From Metellina segmentata (lineage: Eukaryota > Arthropoda > Arachnida > Araneae > Tetragnathidae), in NCBI GenBank assembly GCA_947359465.1, contig OX375872.1:85509819-85573818 (forward strand): a DNA stretch of 64,000 nt. The letters run 5' to 3'. The notes under the pieces are model-generated. The model ran no database searches and was not told the DNA's origin. It was given only the letters and a program-made list of their open reading frames with translations. The position numbers and the translations under genes are program-made. Positions 34,374-46,097 of this stretch are shown here, piece by piece. The stretch's first letter is position 1. The number at the start of each line of letters is the position of its first letter.

Positions 34374-34574
34374 TCCTCCTGGCGGTTGCCTCGTAGAACT
34401 GTCTCGTTACTGGAAAAACTGATCAAATCTTAATGGACAAAGTATCTAGTCATTGGAAGAAAACTGAACAGATATTGATCTCGTCATCAAAAATATGATG
34501 ACGAGGTATTTCGTCATTAGCAAAATTGATCATATCTTTATTGACAACATATCAAGCCTAAACACCTTGAAGGG
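34374..34574 (+). mobile_element. piggyBac-like MITE, short form, complete
   Basis: TTAA on both sides (34370-34373, 34575-34578). Ends TCCTCCTGGCGGTTGCCTCG and AAACACCTTGAAGGG. The palindromes have decayed (GACAAAGTATCTAGTCATTG, GACGAGGTATTTCGTCATTA). Length 201. Confidence 0.7.
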
Positions 34575-34578
34575 TTAA

Positions 34579-35405
34579 GAGTAAAGCAATGAGTAATTTT
34601 TCTAAGCTTAATCTACAGATGGATTGAATTATTAGTCCTTATCTAAACTCGACTTGCCGCGATACTAAGAAACTAAAGATTCAAAGGCGTAAGCAACATA
34701 AAATGCAATACAAAAATAGCATTTCACGTTAAGCGGAAGTCGTATACTGTAGCACTTTAAAAGAGCATTAAATGGTAGTTTTAAATTGTGTTTAGTCTCG
34801 CGCAAGAAATTAAAAACAGCGCCGAGTAAATGTAACAAACTTCCAACTGGTGTGTGTGCACGAATAAAAGCAAGAAAATCAATTGCAAACAGCGTAAAGC
34901 AATCTAATGTTATTTCGATTGCAGAGCTGATCTTGAATCTGCTGGGAAAAAATCGATATTCATGTTCCTTAAATAAAAACTTTCAGGGAATGTTAGCCGA
35001 GAATCAATTTCGTAACCAATTTTCTGTACATCTGAGCTCTCCACAGATTGCATTCCTCATTCTCTGAAGCTACTCTTTAAGGTGAAACTTCTCAAATACT
35101 ATCTGGAATGGGAATTCTTTCGGGAGTAATGCCCAGCGAAATGCTACTTAATTAAAATTCGACAAGAATTACTAGGTGGAAATGAAATATCATAGCTATT
35201 TTCTAGGATTTAAAAGCAAATATTTTAGAAATCTAAAATAGATTTATGGAAAAAAAAGACGTTTAATATATATGGAGAGAAAAAGGTAAATATATTAACT
35301 TTGGAAATTATTTTTTCTCAAGTTACGATATGAATATACATTTGTTCATAAAGTATTTTGATTCTTGATTAAACAGATTTGGATTCATTCACCTGAGTTA
35401 CATAT
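34579..35405. other. No supported gene
   Basis: A 93-codon plus-strand frame (34786-35067) begins with a run of basic residues (SRKKLKTAPSKCNKLP). It has no known motif and sits in AT-rich DNA. Confidence 0.3.
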
Positions 35406-35407
35406 AT

Positions 35408-35490
35408 GTAGGTAGGTAGGTATTTTAATTAACATCACACTGGTGCAATACGACGGGCCATTGGCGATGTTACGGGATCAAACCCAATAA
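35408..35490 (-). repeat. SINE 3' fragment with GTAG tail
   Basis: The tail (GTAGGTAGGTAGGTATTTTA) and the 3' end (AATTAACATCACACTGGTGC, GGGCCATTGGCGATG) of a minus-strand SINE. The tail is the complement of the (TACC)n array that ends well-preserved copies. A separate head scrap lies at about 35734-35782. Confidence 0.6.
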
Positions 35491-35832
35491 ATGTGTAGGA
35501 TTTATAGATATTTCTCTATCAATGCGTAACTACTTAGATTTCAAGTTTCAATTGATAATATAAAATTCAGTTTATGTTTATAAACTATCCTTCCTACATA
35601 CGAGCCTTAAAGTTAACTGTGGTAAAAAAGATCTACAACATTTTAAAAACATTTATATATTTCTTAATTGAAATTGAATTAATAGTTTTATCATAGTGGT
35701 TTTATTGCTAGATTATCTTTAATTAAAATTTTCTTGAACTCGGAACCCTCAGGTTTTCAACCCGGCTACTGCCTGCCCTACCAAGCCTATGAATTAATAG
35801 TCTGGTGTTTCAATTTTTCTGACACTACAATA

Positions 35833-36402
35833 TACACTATGAACAAAAGTATTTAGACACTGCATGTTTCTCAGAAAAAGTGCTTTATTATTCTATTTAG
35901 TAATGGGTGGGCTCTCCTTTTGCTTGTAGTATAGCTACATTACGTCGAAGCATACTTTCCACAAGTTCTCTGTAAGTCTGGAGACGAATAGCTCGCCATG
36001 CCTCTTGCAAGTATATGAGAAGAGATTATTGTGAATATGAGCGTGCGTGACAGTGTCGTACTCGTCGCTCTAATTTGTACCACAAGTGCTCGATAAGATA
36101 GAGATCGTGGCTCTGAAGAGGACAGTCAAACAAATTCATCTTTTTTTCAGGAAACTAGCTCAGCACACGTAGTGTATTATGACATGGAGCTCGATCCTGT
36201 TGAAAGAAACAACCACCATCGACGTAGTATTGCCATAGTGTATGCAAAGCCGAATTATCCAGAACGTCGGGTTCATGGTACCAGGTGCATAAAGAAGTGG
36301 GCCCTAATCAGGAAACAAACCCCACAATCAGATGGATCCTCTTTCGAATTTCTGCAGTGCTTTATATACACTATATGGACAGTTTCTTTGTCCATATAGT
36401 GT
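35833..36402 (-). mobile_element. Tc1-like element, internally deleted
   Basis: Terminal inverted repeats: left TACACTATGAACAAAAG (35833) and right, read from the minus strand, TACACTATATGGACAAAG (from 36402 down), each next to TA. Between them is the C-terminal third of a Tc1-like transposase. About 570 bases remain of a usual ~1.3-1.6 kb. The right terminus lies inside a perfect 21-bp inverted repeat (36361-36409). Confidence 0.7.
35897..36330 (-). pseudogene. Tc1-like transposase, C-terminal fragment
   Basis: Minus-strand reading gives an SHDLYLIEHLWYKLERRVR segment, matching the SPDLNPIEHxWxxLxRR motif with the last catalytic acid (E of IEH). After an in-frame TAA it continues LQEAWRAIRLQTYRELVESM and ends KGEPTHY before TAA (35897-35899), the usual Tc1 C-terminus. 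Upstream, FSFNR/ELHVI words match the region around the second catalytic Asp, but that residue is lost. The N-terminal DNA-binding domain is absent. Not functional. Confidence 0.7.
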
Positions 36403-36409
36403 ATATAAA
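36361..36409. repeat. Perfect 21-bp inverted repeat (hairpin)
   Basis: Arms at 36361-36381 and 36389-36409 are perfect complements around a 7-base loop (GTTTCTT). The right arm holds the terminal repeat of the Tc1-like element. Its left arm is the same terminus facing the other way, as if two element ends had been joined head to head. Confidence 0.85.
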
Positions 36410-38965
36410 AACGATAGAAGAATATTTTTTTAGCTGTTTTGAGGATTATTATTCTGGCATACGTGACTTTTTCTGTAAATATGATTGAAGAATCTTTCAA
36501 ATTTTTGATTATTGTTTTACAAATTTAAATAGATGTCTATACAATTATGTTTTAAACGATTTATTATTAATGGATATATGTTAAGTAGAAGCTTTTTAAA
36601 TATTTTTTGAAAAATACCTGTACGTACCTGAAGTACGGTCGATTGTATGCTTTGAGCTTCAATGTCTCAAAATGTGTATTTCTCTCTCTCTCTCTCTCTC
36701 TCTGTATATACAAGTAGATTTCAGATATAAGATCATTAGGGAAACTAGCTTGTTGATATTATAATTATAATCATTTCTTCAACGAAAGATATCCATAATT
36801 AAGTTTTTTTCCATCTATATGAATGTCAAATAATATGGTGGAAAGATGTAAAATATATTCTTTTAAGTAATTATAATTAGTAATTTGAAATTCTGTAGGA
36901 TACAGTTTTCTTTCCATAACTTTATCTTTAACGGTGAAGATCACTTCTAATAAATACAAGCTATTCCACAGGGCACCTTTTTTTCTAGTATATTAGCTAA
37001 TCTTTACCTCAATGAAAATTTCACACACCCATTTATATCATTTCCTATCTTTATAAATGTCTCTTGATATATTACAAGTTCAGGCACCTAACTACGTTTA
37101 AAAGTTGAGTTTTAACTAAAATTTCATTTTGTTCAATATTCTTACTATTTTAGACTTTTACCTTTGCAAAACTGTTTTTATTTTGTTTGTACATGGAATA
37201 TAAACGGAGATATAGCAATTTGAATAGATACTCACAGGTATTTTTTAATTCGTTTTCATATCTTTAAATCTATTTGTCTCCTATTTTGATTTTGAGCAAA
37301 ATTTTTGCACGTGAAATGCGATAATTAAAAATGTGCTATAGATTTTTCATGCGCTTTCGTGTGCTGATTTTCATACTTGTTTTAGGAGGACTTGAAGTTG
37401 AAAATACTAGTTACCTCTAAGGGAAAAGTTTTTAGAGAGATTCCAGCGTAGTGGGGTAGAAATTTTTTTTTAATCCATATTGTGTTTACTTTTACATTAT
37501 TCGCAATATCGAGTGAAAATAAATTTTGCATATATTTAATTTAGACTTTATCTAAACATTTAGGAGACTTTATGCTAAATTTTAGACAAATGTACTCGTA
37601 AGTTTTTAGTTATAACGTTTTTCGTTACGTTCTTTATTTTACCTAAATTTTTCAATTTTTGCCTATGTTTTAACAAAATGCAATAATTTTTAGCTTTTTT
37701 GTTTTAGAATGTGTTGTTTCAAGTTGTTTTAACTTTAAAAGAAAACGTCAAATAATTAGAACATTTTTAAAAAAAAGACTCCGAATGTAGTCATATGCCT
37801 TAATTTTTTTATTATCTTTTCTTATGGTACAAAAGCAAATTCCCCGTGCACCACAAAAGTACTATTTTACATATAACAATCAAAAAAAAATTTAATCTTT
37901 CACTTTAAAACCCTTTATTTTGACCAAAAGAACAACACTAATACTCTTGTAACTTAACTGGCATACTAAAAAAATGCTACGACCTTTAAAAATGCATATA
38001 AGCCAATTAGTAATGATTAAGAGTTTGATTTAATTAAAATGCTTTCCTTTTCTTAATCACGGAATATCATAAAAGAAAAAAAATCAGTTAAGATAAAAGA
38101 GAAAAGCTGTAAGCTTAAACGATCCTGTTCTTTCTTAATGATATATGCTATAATTTTAAACTCGTTGCTATTAAGTAATTCATAGAAAATAGCTATAATA
38201 TCCAGGTTATTGGTTTCTATGCGATAAAACTAACTGAAGTTTTATGAGAGTCAAGTTATCCTAAAATATTTTCGGTACTTCATTTCTCAACTTTCTGTTA
38301 GAAAAAGAAAGTTTCGTAAGTTCCCTCTCTTCTTGTAAAATTAAAAAGAAGTTTTATCTTTCAAGGAGTTAAGAGAAAATAAGTAAAAAGGTTTTCGTTG
38401 AATAGTAGACATTCAGCTTTACTGGTCAGTTATCGTTCAAACCAGGAAAACTTGGATTTATTCGGTTTCTAAACTTCGAATGTGATCTATTCCTTTATGT
38501 CTGAGTTCGATTAAATGGGAAAAACTGCTCAAATGCAAAAAAAAAAAAAAAAAAAAAAAAAATTGCGGTTGTATATTTCAATTAGTTTTCTGTGTAGAAA
38601 AGAAATTTTACTTTTTTAAATGAATTACTAAGTATAACAATAACTACAGGTGGAGAAAATTAAAGCTACATCCAATTATTTTGCATATTCACGCTTCTCC
38701 ATTAGAAAAGAAAGCGTGTTGGAATGATTTCAAATAAATCTGTATTAGTCTTAAAAATAAATTAATATAAAGTTATTATACTATAATTTTCTTTTAGAGA
38801 AACTACTAATACCAAAGAATATCACATCGTTAGAATTATCTAGAACACTACGTAGGAACCTTTTGCTGTATTTTTCACTACCAGCGAAATTAAATCTTAT
38901 TCTTTACACACTATGCTTTGAAATCATATTAGTTGCTTTTAGAGATTCATGTATCGTTTCCAATC
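36410..38965. other. AT-rich stretch with TC and poly-A runs
   Basis: A TC microsatellite lies at 36681-36703 and a 26-base A run at 38537-38562. No supported gene; the minus frame at 36771-36959 is not recognised. Confidence 0.4.
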
Positions 38966-38972
38966 ACTTTAA

Positions 38973-39183
38973 CCCTATATAAGGTTTCTATGAGATATAT
39001 CGTCCATCAGGATCTAACTAATTTTGGTCATGACGAGATATCTCGTAATCCGGATACTGCCGATTTTTTCATAATGACGAGATCAAGATCTAGTTCGTTT
39101 TCTTCTTATGACGAGATATCTCGTACGTTAAGATCTGATCATTTTTGCTAATAAAAAGAGATACCACGTCGAAACAACTAACA
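38973..39183 (+). mobile_element. piggyBac-like MITE with two perfect palindromes
   Basis: TTAA (38969-38972) then CCCTATATAAGGTTTC. Perfect ACGAGATATCTCGT at 39033-39046 and again at 39111-39124, 78 bases apart. The modules between them are GGATACTGCCGATTTTTTCA and GACGAGATCAAGATCTAG. The right end is blurred (GTCGAAACAACTAACAAG). Confidence 0.65.
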
Positions 39184-39815
39184 AGTGCATTCAATGAAAA
39201 AGATCTACTTTAAATATGTAGACTAACTGCATCTGTAATGGTCCTGATAACGACTGCATTAAATTTAGTTTTGCTGATAAAAATAACTGGGAAGACATTT
39301 ATTAAGTGCAAAAATTATATAAAACCGATAGCCCACTCCATTCAGTAATGTTCACTTAAAAAGAAGAATAAAATGCTTTAGCTTAAACCGCATGTTTCTC
39401 CTATTTCGAAAACTTATTTGATTATAGTAAGTAGAATATCCATCTATTACATGCTCCCATACATAAAATGTAGGAGACCTGTATGCAATGGAACATCGTT
39501 TGTGGGGTTACATTTGAATACGAAATGTTTGTTGAACTCTATTGAGATCAAACAATGTAAAATGCTGGAATGAAAGAATCAGGAAATGGGCAGATAAAAC
39601 CTTTTCAATCCCCGAAATTCCAGCTAACCTACTTCCAAATGGTTTCGTGCATGTCCTACGATTTTCTCTCACCTATATTCGATGGGAAGATGCAAACACA
39701 TTTCCGTAAATCGAATCGGAAGAATTTTCGATGGTTCTTTTTTGCGCAGTATTCGGACCTATTTATTGGAGAGAATGACAGGTTCTATCTATTTGTTGAC
39801 TGTTGAATTAGCAAA
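39184..39815. other. No supported gene
   Basis: A 78-codon frame (39570-39806) and an overlapping one are not recognised, although base use near 39600-39760 is slightly less AT-rich. Confidence 0.3.
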
Positions 39816-39817
39816 AG

Positions 39818-40162
39818 CTGAAATTAAAAAATGCGAACAAATTAAAATACTCAAAAGTACCTAATGCATACCGTATCCAAAAATATCCATTATATTTCCT
39901 TTCAGTTTTAAGAGACTCTTCTCTGAGCAGTAACTGAAATTAAAAAATGCGAATAAACTAAAATACTCAAATGTACCTAATGCATTCAGTATACAAAAAT
40001 AGACATTGATATTTCCTTTGGGTTTTAAGAAACTTTTGTCAAAAGAAACTGAAATTGAAAAATGCAAATAAACTAAAAAAAATCAAAAGTACCGAATTCA
40101 TACGGTATTCAAAAAATATACATTAAGTTTTCTCCTTTGAGTTTTAAGAGACTCTTTGCCTC
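39818..40162 (+). repeat. Minisatellite, three ~115-bp units
   Basis: Units start CTGAAATT(A/G)AAAAATGC at 39818, 39934 and 40049. Each continues with ACCTAATGCAT-type words, a TATTCAAAAATA-type word and TTTTAAGAGACTCTT. The third unit runs directly into the truncated Helitron copy. Confidence 0.8.
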
Positions 40163-40169
40163 TGCTGGA

Positions 40170-41458
40170 TTGAAAACTCGCTTTTTTCGCTCGATTCAGA
40201 AAATTACGGATCAGTAAATTATGAAATTAACATGGTTTGTTCAAAATCGTACAGGAAACAAGATGCAGAAGATTTTTTTCGATGCGATTATTAGTTTAGG
40301 GTGCATTAAGTGTCAAAGTCGAAAAAAGCGAAATTTCTAACGCTTGTGAGCAAAACACGTACAAATTTTCAGTCTTATGCTGTGAGTTTCTTTATAGTTC
40401 CTCTAAACGTGAACTTTTGCACCTCGTGGTGTTTTTTTAGAAATTTCAATTTGGTTTCTGGGTTTCTGATAGTATTTTTTTGAAATTCGGGGAAAATCGG
40501 GACTTTTTTGTTAGTTAGTGACTCATTTACTTTTTTGTTTAAACTGTCATATCTATAGCTTATTACTATTAGTTTCTAAATTTGAAAACATCACGGGTAA
40601 TCTTAAAATGTAAACTTTCTTATGGTACAGTTATTTTTTTAAATTGGTTAATAAATAAATTCAATGCGATTATGAGTTGGTCACACGAATTTCGGAACTT
40701 TTAGATCGTGATTTACGATACAAAACTAAAACTGTCATATCTATAGCTTAATACTATTAGTTTTAAAATTTGAAAATACCCCGAGAAAACTTAAAATGCA
40801 CTCTTTCTTATAGTATATTTATTTTAAAAACTGGTTCATAAATAAATTCGTTGCAATGAAAAGTATAATTTAAATTTTAAAAATTTTGCAATCGCGAACA
40901 TTTTTTTTCACGGAAATGAAAGGTTACATTTCTAAGGGTTTGCCAGACATAAAATTTATCGTAGCAACAATAACCATAGCAACGATTTTTTTAATTTAGC
41001 CGTGGAATCTTGCTGTGCCGTCATGGCCCTTAAAGTCCAAAGGCTCAACTTGCTTTTTTCGCTCAATTCTCAGACAGTTTCCCGAGAAAGTACTCATCAG
41101 AAAATTGAGAAATTAACATGGTTTGTTCAAAATTGTACAGGGAACAATATGGAGAAAGTTTTTCAATGATGAGGCTATTAGTTGAGGGTGCATTAAATGT
41201 TAAAGTAGAATAAGCGAAATTTCTGCCGCGCGAGTGAGCAAAACATACAAATTTTCAGTCTTCATCCGTTCGTAAAATTTCGATACAAATGTTTCATCGC
41301 CGAGATGAAACGTTAGATTCCTCTAGCTGGCCTTGGGGTGAAACTCGCTGTGACGTCATGGCCAGGAAAGACGCTTGTGAAAGGAGTGGTTTGCGAAACA
41401 AACCAAATGGGATTGAATAGCAATCATAGGGGGTTGGCGAGCATAGGGGAGCAGGGGA
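40170..41458 (+). mobile_element. Helitron copy 2, truncated at both ends
   Basis: Matches the Helitron at 4409-5582 in order: GAAAACTCGCTTTTTTCGC, GGTGCATTAAGTGTCAAAG, the AT-rich twin blocks with CTATAGCTTATTACTATTAG (40555) and CTATAGCTTAATACTATTAG (40740), TTGCCAGACATAAAATTTAT, GAAACTCGCTGTGACGTCAT and finally GGGGGTTGGCGAGC. It stops at GCAGGGG, so the 3' hairpin and CTAG end are gone, and the TC 5' end is replaced by the minisatellite. It is slightly longer inside than copy 1. Confidence 0.65.
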
Positions 41459-41587
41459 CCAATTATTCCAAACTTATTTCTTGTTTCAAAATTACTTAGA
41501 ATTGCTCCTTTACTGCATAGAAGGATAATCATAATTTCGTGTCACTTGCTTCAATCACTCGCTTTGTTGTCTCCTTTGAAGTCATAA

Positions 41588-41792
41588 CCTTCCAGGTGGT
41601 TGTTGTCTCGACGGGGCATTAACAAAACAGATATTGATGGACAAGATATATTGTCCTTAGAAGAAAACTATCGAGATCAAGATCGTATCGTCACTAAAAA
41701 ACCGGCAACGTCGAGATGGCGAAACATCTCGTCGTTAGCAAAATTGGTCACATCTTGATGTACGAGATATCTCATCGAAACCACTTGGAAGG
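41588..41792 (+). mobile_element. piggyBac-like MITE, short form, complete
   Basis: Starts CCTTCCAGGTGGTTGTTGTC after ATAA (decayed TTAA). Ends ATCGAAACCACTTGGAAGG before TTAA (41793-41796). Contains TACGAGATATCTCATCG (one base from the family palindrome). Length 205. Its two ends are 20-30 base inverted repeats. Confidence 0.7.
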
Positions 41793-41994
41793 TTAAGACT
41801 TAAGAAAAACGAATCAAAGCTTTGTTCACAAATCGCATTTACGCAATGAAAATATGAGCGGGATAAAATGATTATATTTTTTTATTAATCTATCAAAGAC
41901 TACCTAACTTAGAAGTTCAAAAATTCCCAAACTCATAATACAGAAAAGTCGACCAAATTATTGGATACTGGGTAATTAGATTAAATTTTGATTG

Positions 41995-42203
41995 GTTGGT
42001 ATTGGCGTTTTATGCAAATGTTATATTTGGTCATGCTCTGATAGGCACAATATCAAGTAATAGACACAATGAAAGTTTTACTGACACAGAAGAGAGAAAT
42101 ATACCTAGGATGGAATGCACCTGACAGGAATCAAACCGGTGTCCCCTACAACTCAAAGGTTGCTATCGGAGTCTGCATACCCACTGAGCATTGACGGACC
42201 CAG
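41995..42203 (-). repeat. Second SINE family (tRNA-like head)
   Basis: On the minus strand the head at ~42203-42122 has an A-box-like CTCAGTGGGTATGCAG and a B-box-like GGTTTGATTCC, then GTCAGGTGCATTCC and a body (TATATTTCTCTCTTCTGTGT, ATTGTGTCTATTACTTGATA). The body differs from the main SINE. It is not a working tRNA: the loops and stems do not form properly. Body limit is uncertain. Confidence 0.5.
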
Positions 42204-42280
42204 ATTATACATATTTTGATGTAGATTTGATACTTCAAATCAAGATAGAGTACTGCCATGGAAAATATAATGTTTATGCT

Positions 42281-42466
42281 CAATTTTATGTGAATATGTT
42301 GATATGATGACCTCTAATGCAAATGGCTTGTATATAAATTTATATATGTTATTCCGTATCAATTAATATCTATCAATTTTATGTGAATATGTTGATATGA
42401 TGACCTCTAATGCAAAGGGCTTGTATATAAATTTATAAATGTTATTCCGTATCAAATAATATCTAT
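42281..42466 (+). repeat. Two tandem 93-bp copies
   Basis: CAATTTTATGTGAATATGTT begins units at 42281 and 42374. The two units differ at only a few bases (AAATGGC versus AAAGGGC), so the duplication is recent. Confidence 0.85.
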
Positions 42467-42469
42467 GAA

Positions 42470-43435
42470 TTTGCTCTATTATGAATGATGCTCAGATAGA
42501 AAAGGCTAGTTCATTTCCTTTACCGCAGCCAAACATACATTGGATGTACCAGGCATTTTTTATATGACCCTTGACACGGAATCGCTTTTTATTGTTTAGC
42601 TTGGTATTTTTCTGTGTAAGTACAACCGGTCGACAAATATGAAAATATCGATTGTATTGTATATAAGGAAAATAATTCATAATTTCATTACCTAAAACTT
42701 GCAGTTTGGGCACGGTGACAAATTGAATTGCGATTTGTTATACACACTAAAAGGCATGACACTCAGACATTTTCGATGCTACTTCCCTAAGAGAAGATTG
42801 AATTTAGAGAGTAAAAGGGAAGTTATACGTACACCACATCTTTGTTATCTTTCAATAAGATGGTTTCAAGGAAACCCAGATGCGTGAAACATTCTGAAGA
42901 TCTACTTGGTTTAATTGGATTAACTGATTTTTTTGTAAAATAAGGAAAGGAGATTCTCCTACTCACACAATAAATCCACTTTTCAACCTTTAATTAAGGT
43001 CTCAGAATGGAAATACACAATTAAGCGTTGTTTTTAATTAAATAACACACATCTTACAGATTTTAGAGGAGTGTTTGAATACCTGACTATTATTTCGCAT
43101 TGCTAGAATGTTGTTGATAAAAAACGTTTCCTTTCTCATTAATCTTGTGTTATTAAATATTCACACAAGAAGCCAAATGATTAGGAAGCATTAACACACA
43201 ATCACTTAATTTGACGTAGATATTTGAAGGATGTAGTTGTTGAATTCCTGGATACAATGTTCCTTTTAAGGAAACTTAGGTTTCCTTAACTAGTCATTTA
43301 TTGAAAAAAAGCACCAATAACTCTGAGTTTTGCATAATTCCACTCATTGGAATATGTAACGATGAAAAATAAAAATATGATAATGCAATTTTCTATTCAA
43401 ACAACGAAGTTAAATATTTTCTATTCATGTTTTCA
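42470..43435. other. No supported gene
   Basis: A 73-codon minus frame (42492-42713) and a 62-codon plus frame are not recognised. Confidence 0.35.
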
Positions 43436-43438
43436 CGG

Positions 43439-43735
43439 GCAGAAGCGGAAGCCCAGTAGGAGGAGTAACACATTAGTAACGGAGTTCGAAACTTGGTCTA
43501 ACCAAAGACCGTCGTGTAGGCGGGGAGGTGCAGGTTAAATCTGCTGTGAACTCAAATGTCATCACGTTGGCCTGGTGTGGAAGTTTGTAGAGGGGGTGCC
43601 GCCTCGTCATCTGACCGTGGATCAAATTTAAGTGGTGTTGTCCTGGAACTTTCTCTTTGAAATTCAATCCGGACCATCGCCAATAGCCCGTTGTGTTGCT
43701 TCAGTGCGACGTTTATTCAAATACCTACATACCTA
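43439..43735 (+). repeat. Full-length SINE (type 1 head)
   Basis: The head (GAAGCCCAGTAGGAGGAG, GGAGTTCGAAAC) and body (ACCAAAGACCGTCGTGTAG, TGTGGAAGTTTGTAGAGGGG, CCGGACCATCGCCAATAGCC) end with GTGCGACGTTTATTCAAATA and a CCTACATACCTAC tail. A small deletion removes part of GTGCCAGCTCAGGTGTGACC. Confidence 0.8.
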
Positions 43736-43859
43736 CAATTTAGTATTCGTGTCTTAGGAATCAATTCGAAGTAAAGTGAATTTTCAATCGTTTGTCATTG
43801 GATTTGATTAAACTAACTAAAATAATAAATTGAGATAAAATTATTTCAGTGCCGGAAAT

Positions 43860-44100
43860 TCAAGTATCAGGAAATTCAAATTCAAGTACAATTTACTCTG
43901 TGAAATCTTATGACTAAAAGGTTATTAGTTTAGCGTAATAACGTAAGTGTTCTCCTATTGAATTCAAGTATTCAAGTATGAGAATTTGGATTCACTATAC
44001 ACTAGACAATTTATTCTATGTAATATTATGACTAAAAGGTTATTAGTTTAGCGTAAGAGAACTTAAGTGTTCTCCTATAAATACAACTAGCAGTAGCCCT
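43860..44100 (+). repeat. Two tandem ~118-bp copies
   Basis: TGACTAAAAGGTTATTAGTT starts at 43911 and again at 44029, followed in both by TAGCGTAA and AGTGTTCTCCTAT. The flanks before each (TTCAAGTA..., TTTA(C/T)TCT(G/A)TG) also match. Confidence 0.8.
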
Positions 44101-45740
44101 GAGTCATAATGTTCTTTATATAGACGTAATGTAATGTATCCTTTAAATAGACCTTTAATGCTATCAGTATCGTGCGTTACAGTCTGTTCAGGTAAAGTAG
44201 ATATTATTCATAAGGTAGGATTAATGTCAAAATATGGATAATCGAGTTACAAATTTATCTTGGTTCCAACATCTTTAGAGATTAAATACACTAATCCTAT
44301 TTGAAGTTTTAAACCCAAACCTAAAAGACATTTTTGGAGATTCTCACAGCAAAAATTTATTTTTATCTGTCTCCGACATCAGTGTTATGAACATTATTTA
44401 GACTCTATACATTGGCTAGTTTCAATTTAAAACTATTAATTATGCTACATTTTATATCAGTCTTGACTTCATCTAAAATTCTTATGTCTGGCACAGTGTG
44501 GTCAAATATGGCCCTTGAGTTATAAAAAATTACCAACCTTTGGAATGTTAATATATGAGCCAGACAAATATTTGTTTTCATAAAAGCATAGGAAAGCTAA
44601 AATTTGTTTGTATTTCGTGTTGTTCTGTTGTGATAACCTATGGGATATTTGATCTTGCTTTTTAACCATATCTTTTTTATTATATATTAATTAATAATTA
44701 TTAACGAAATACATTAATTAATTAATAATTTGAAAGTGTTGTTTACCTTACAATAAGAAGGGGGAACTGCTATCTCAAAAAAAAAATATTTTGTTTAGAA
44801 ATTTAAGTTTTAGTAGTTTGTTAAAAGATTTTTCTCTCCCCAAAAGTATATTGATTTGAACTACATAGTCAGCTTATGAGTGAAACATACTATGTCATGA
44901 AGCAGTTTTTAGAAAACGAAGAGGAAAAAATTATAATTTGCATTAAATACGGGAAAATTGTAACTTTATCGTGTCAGCAATTATTTGTTACATTACGAAT
45001 TCGCTGAATTCTATAATTATTCAAAGAAGAGTTCTCTCCGTTTAATTATGTATTGTCATGGCAACTTATTAAGGAGACCGATGCAGTCCTGTCTCCGTAA
45101 TGTTAAAATGGTCAAATTTTAAGAAACATTTTCTCAGAATCTTTTATGTGTATTGATTTGAATTTTTTTATCCAGGTTACGAAGACACTTTTAAACACTT
45201 TAACACGGGGATTTAAAAAAAAAAAACTTAATTAGGATATGTTACACTTGTAAATCAATTTTGTTTTTATATTTGCTTGAATAGACTTTGAAAGAACGTT
45301 CCTTTTTTGAAATAAATACACATTTTGAGGCATTGAAATTTAAAGCTTAAAGTTGAACTTGCTTCAAAATTTTCCAGCTCCATAATCTGGATCATCGCAT
45401 ATATTATTTATAGAACTAATGTTATATGCACTTTTGTTTCTCTTTGCAATCGTACATAAGGTACGAAAGCTTCTTTCGGCATACGCCAGTCATTCATTGT
45501 CATCTTGTTTCATTGATCTCGTTTTGTGCGTTTTTTAAGACATATAAACAAAGATGGAAGCCATTTAAATGACAAAAACTGACCTACAGGTATTTTTCAA
45601 AAAAATATTTAAAATACTTATACTCAACGCATCTTCATAATTAATATATAATTTTAAGCAGAATTGTAAAACATTTATTGAAATTTATAAAAAAAATAAT
45701 CGAAATTTTGAAAGATTTTAGTGCACTGGTCTCTTTAATA
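44101..45740. other. AT-rich stretch, nothing recognised
   Basis: No supported frame. It leads into the nested transposons. Confidence 0.4.
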
Positions 45741-46097
45741 AAATTACTGGGTGCAAAAGTTCATCCCGATTTTTGCGCAAAATGGCATTACATCTCAAAA
45801 CCGAAGTTTTATCTACTTCAAATGTGTAAAGTTTTGATGTTGTTTGCGAGAAGGAATTTCAGCGAGTACTTGGGGAAAAAATTTCGTTTTTTAAAATTTG
45901 GTTAAGTATTCAAAAAGGCGGCAGAAAATAAGGAGCATTTTTGATATATTATACTGTTTTTTTCTCTATAGCAAAAAAAATCGGCGCTCCAAGATGGAGT
46001 TGTCCACGTTGTACGGCGTGGCATAGACTGAAAAAGTTCCCGGATGTTGTCCTGCGGAATTTCTTGCCAAATTGTCTCCAACTGTCGGGCTAAATGG

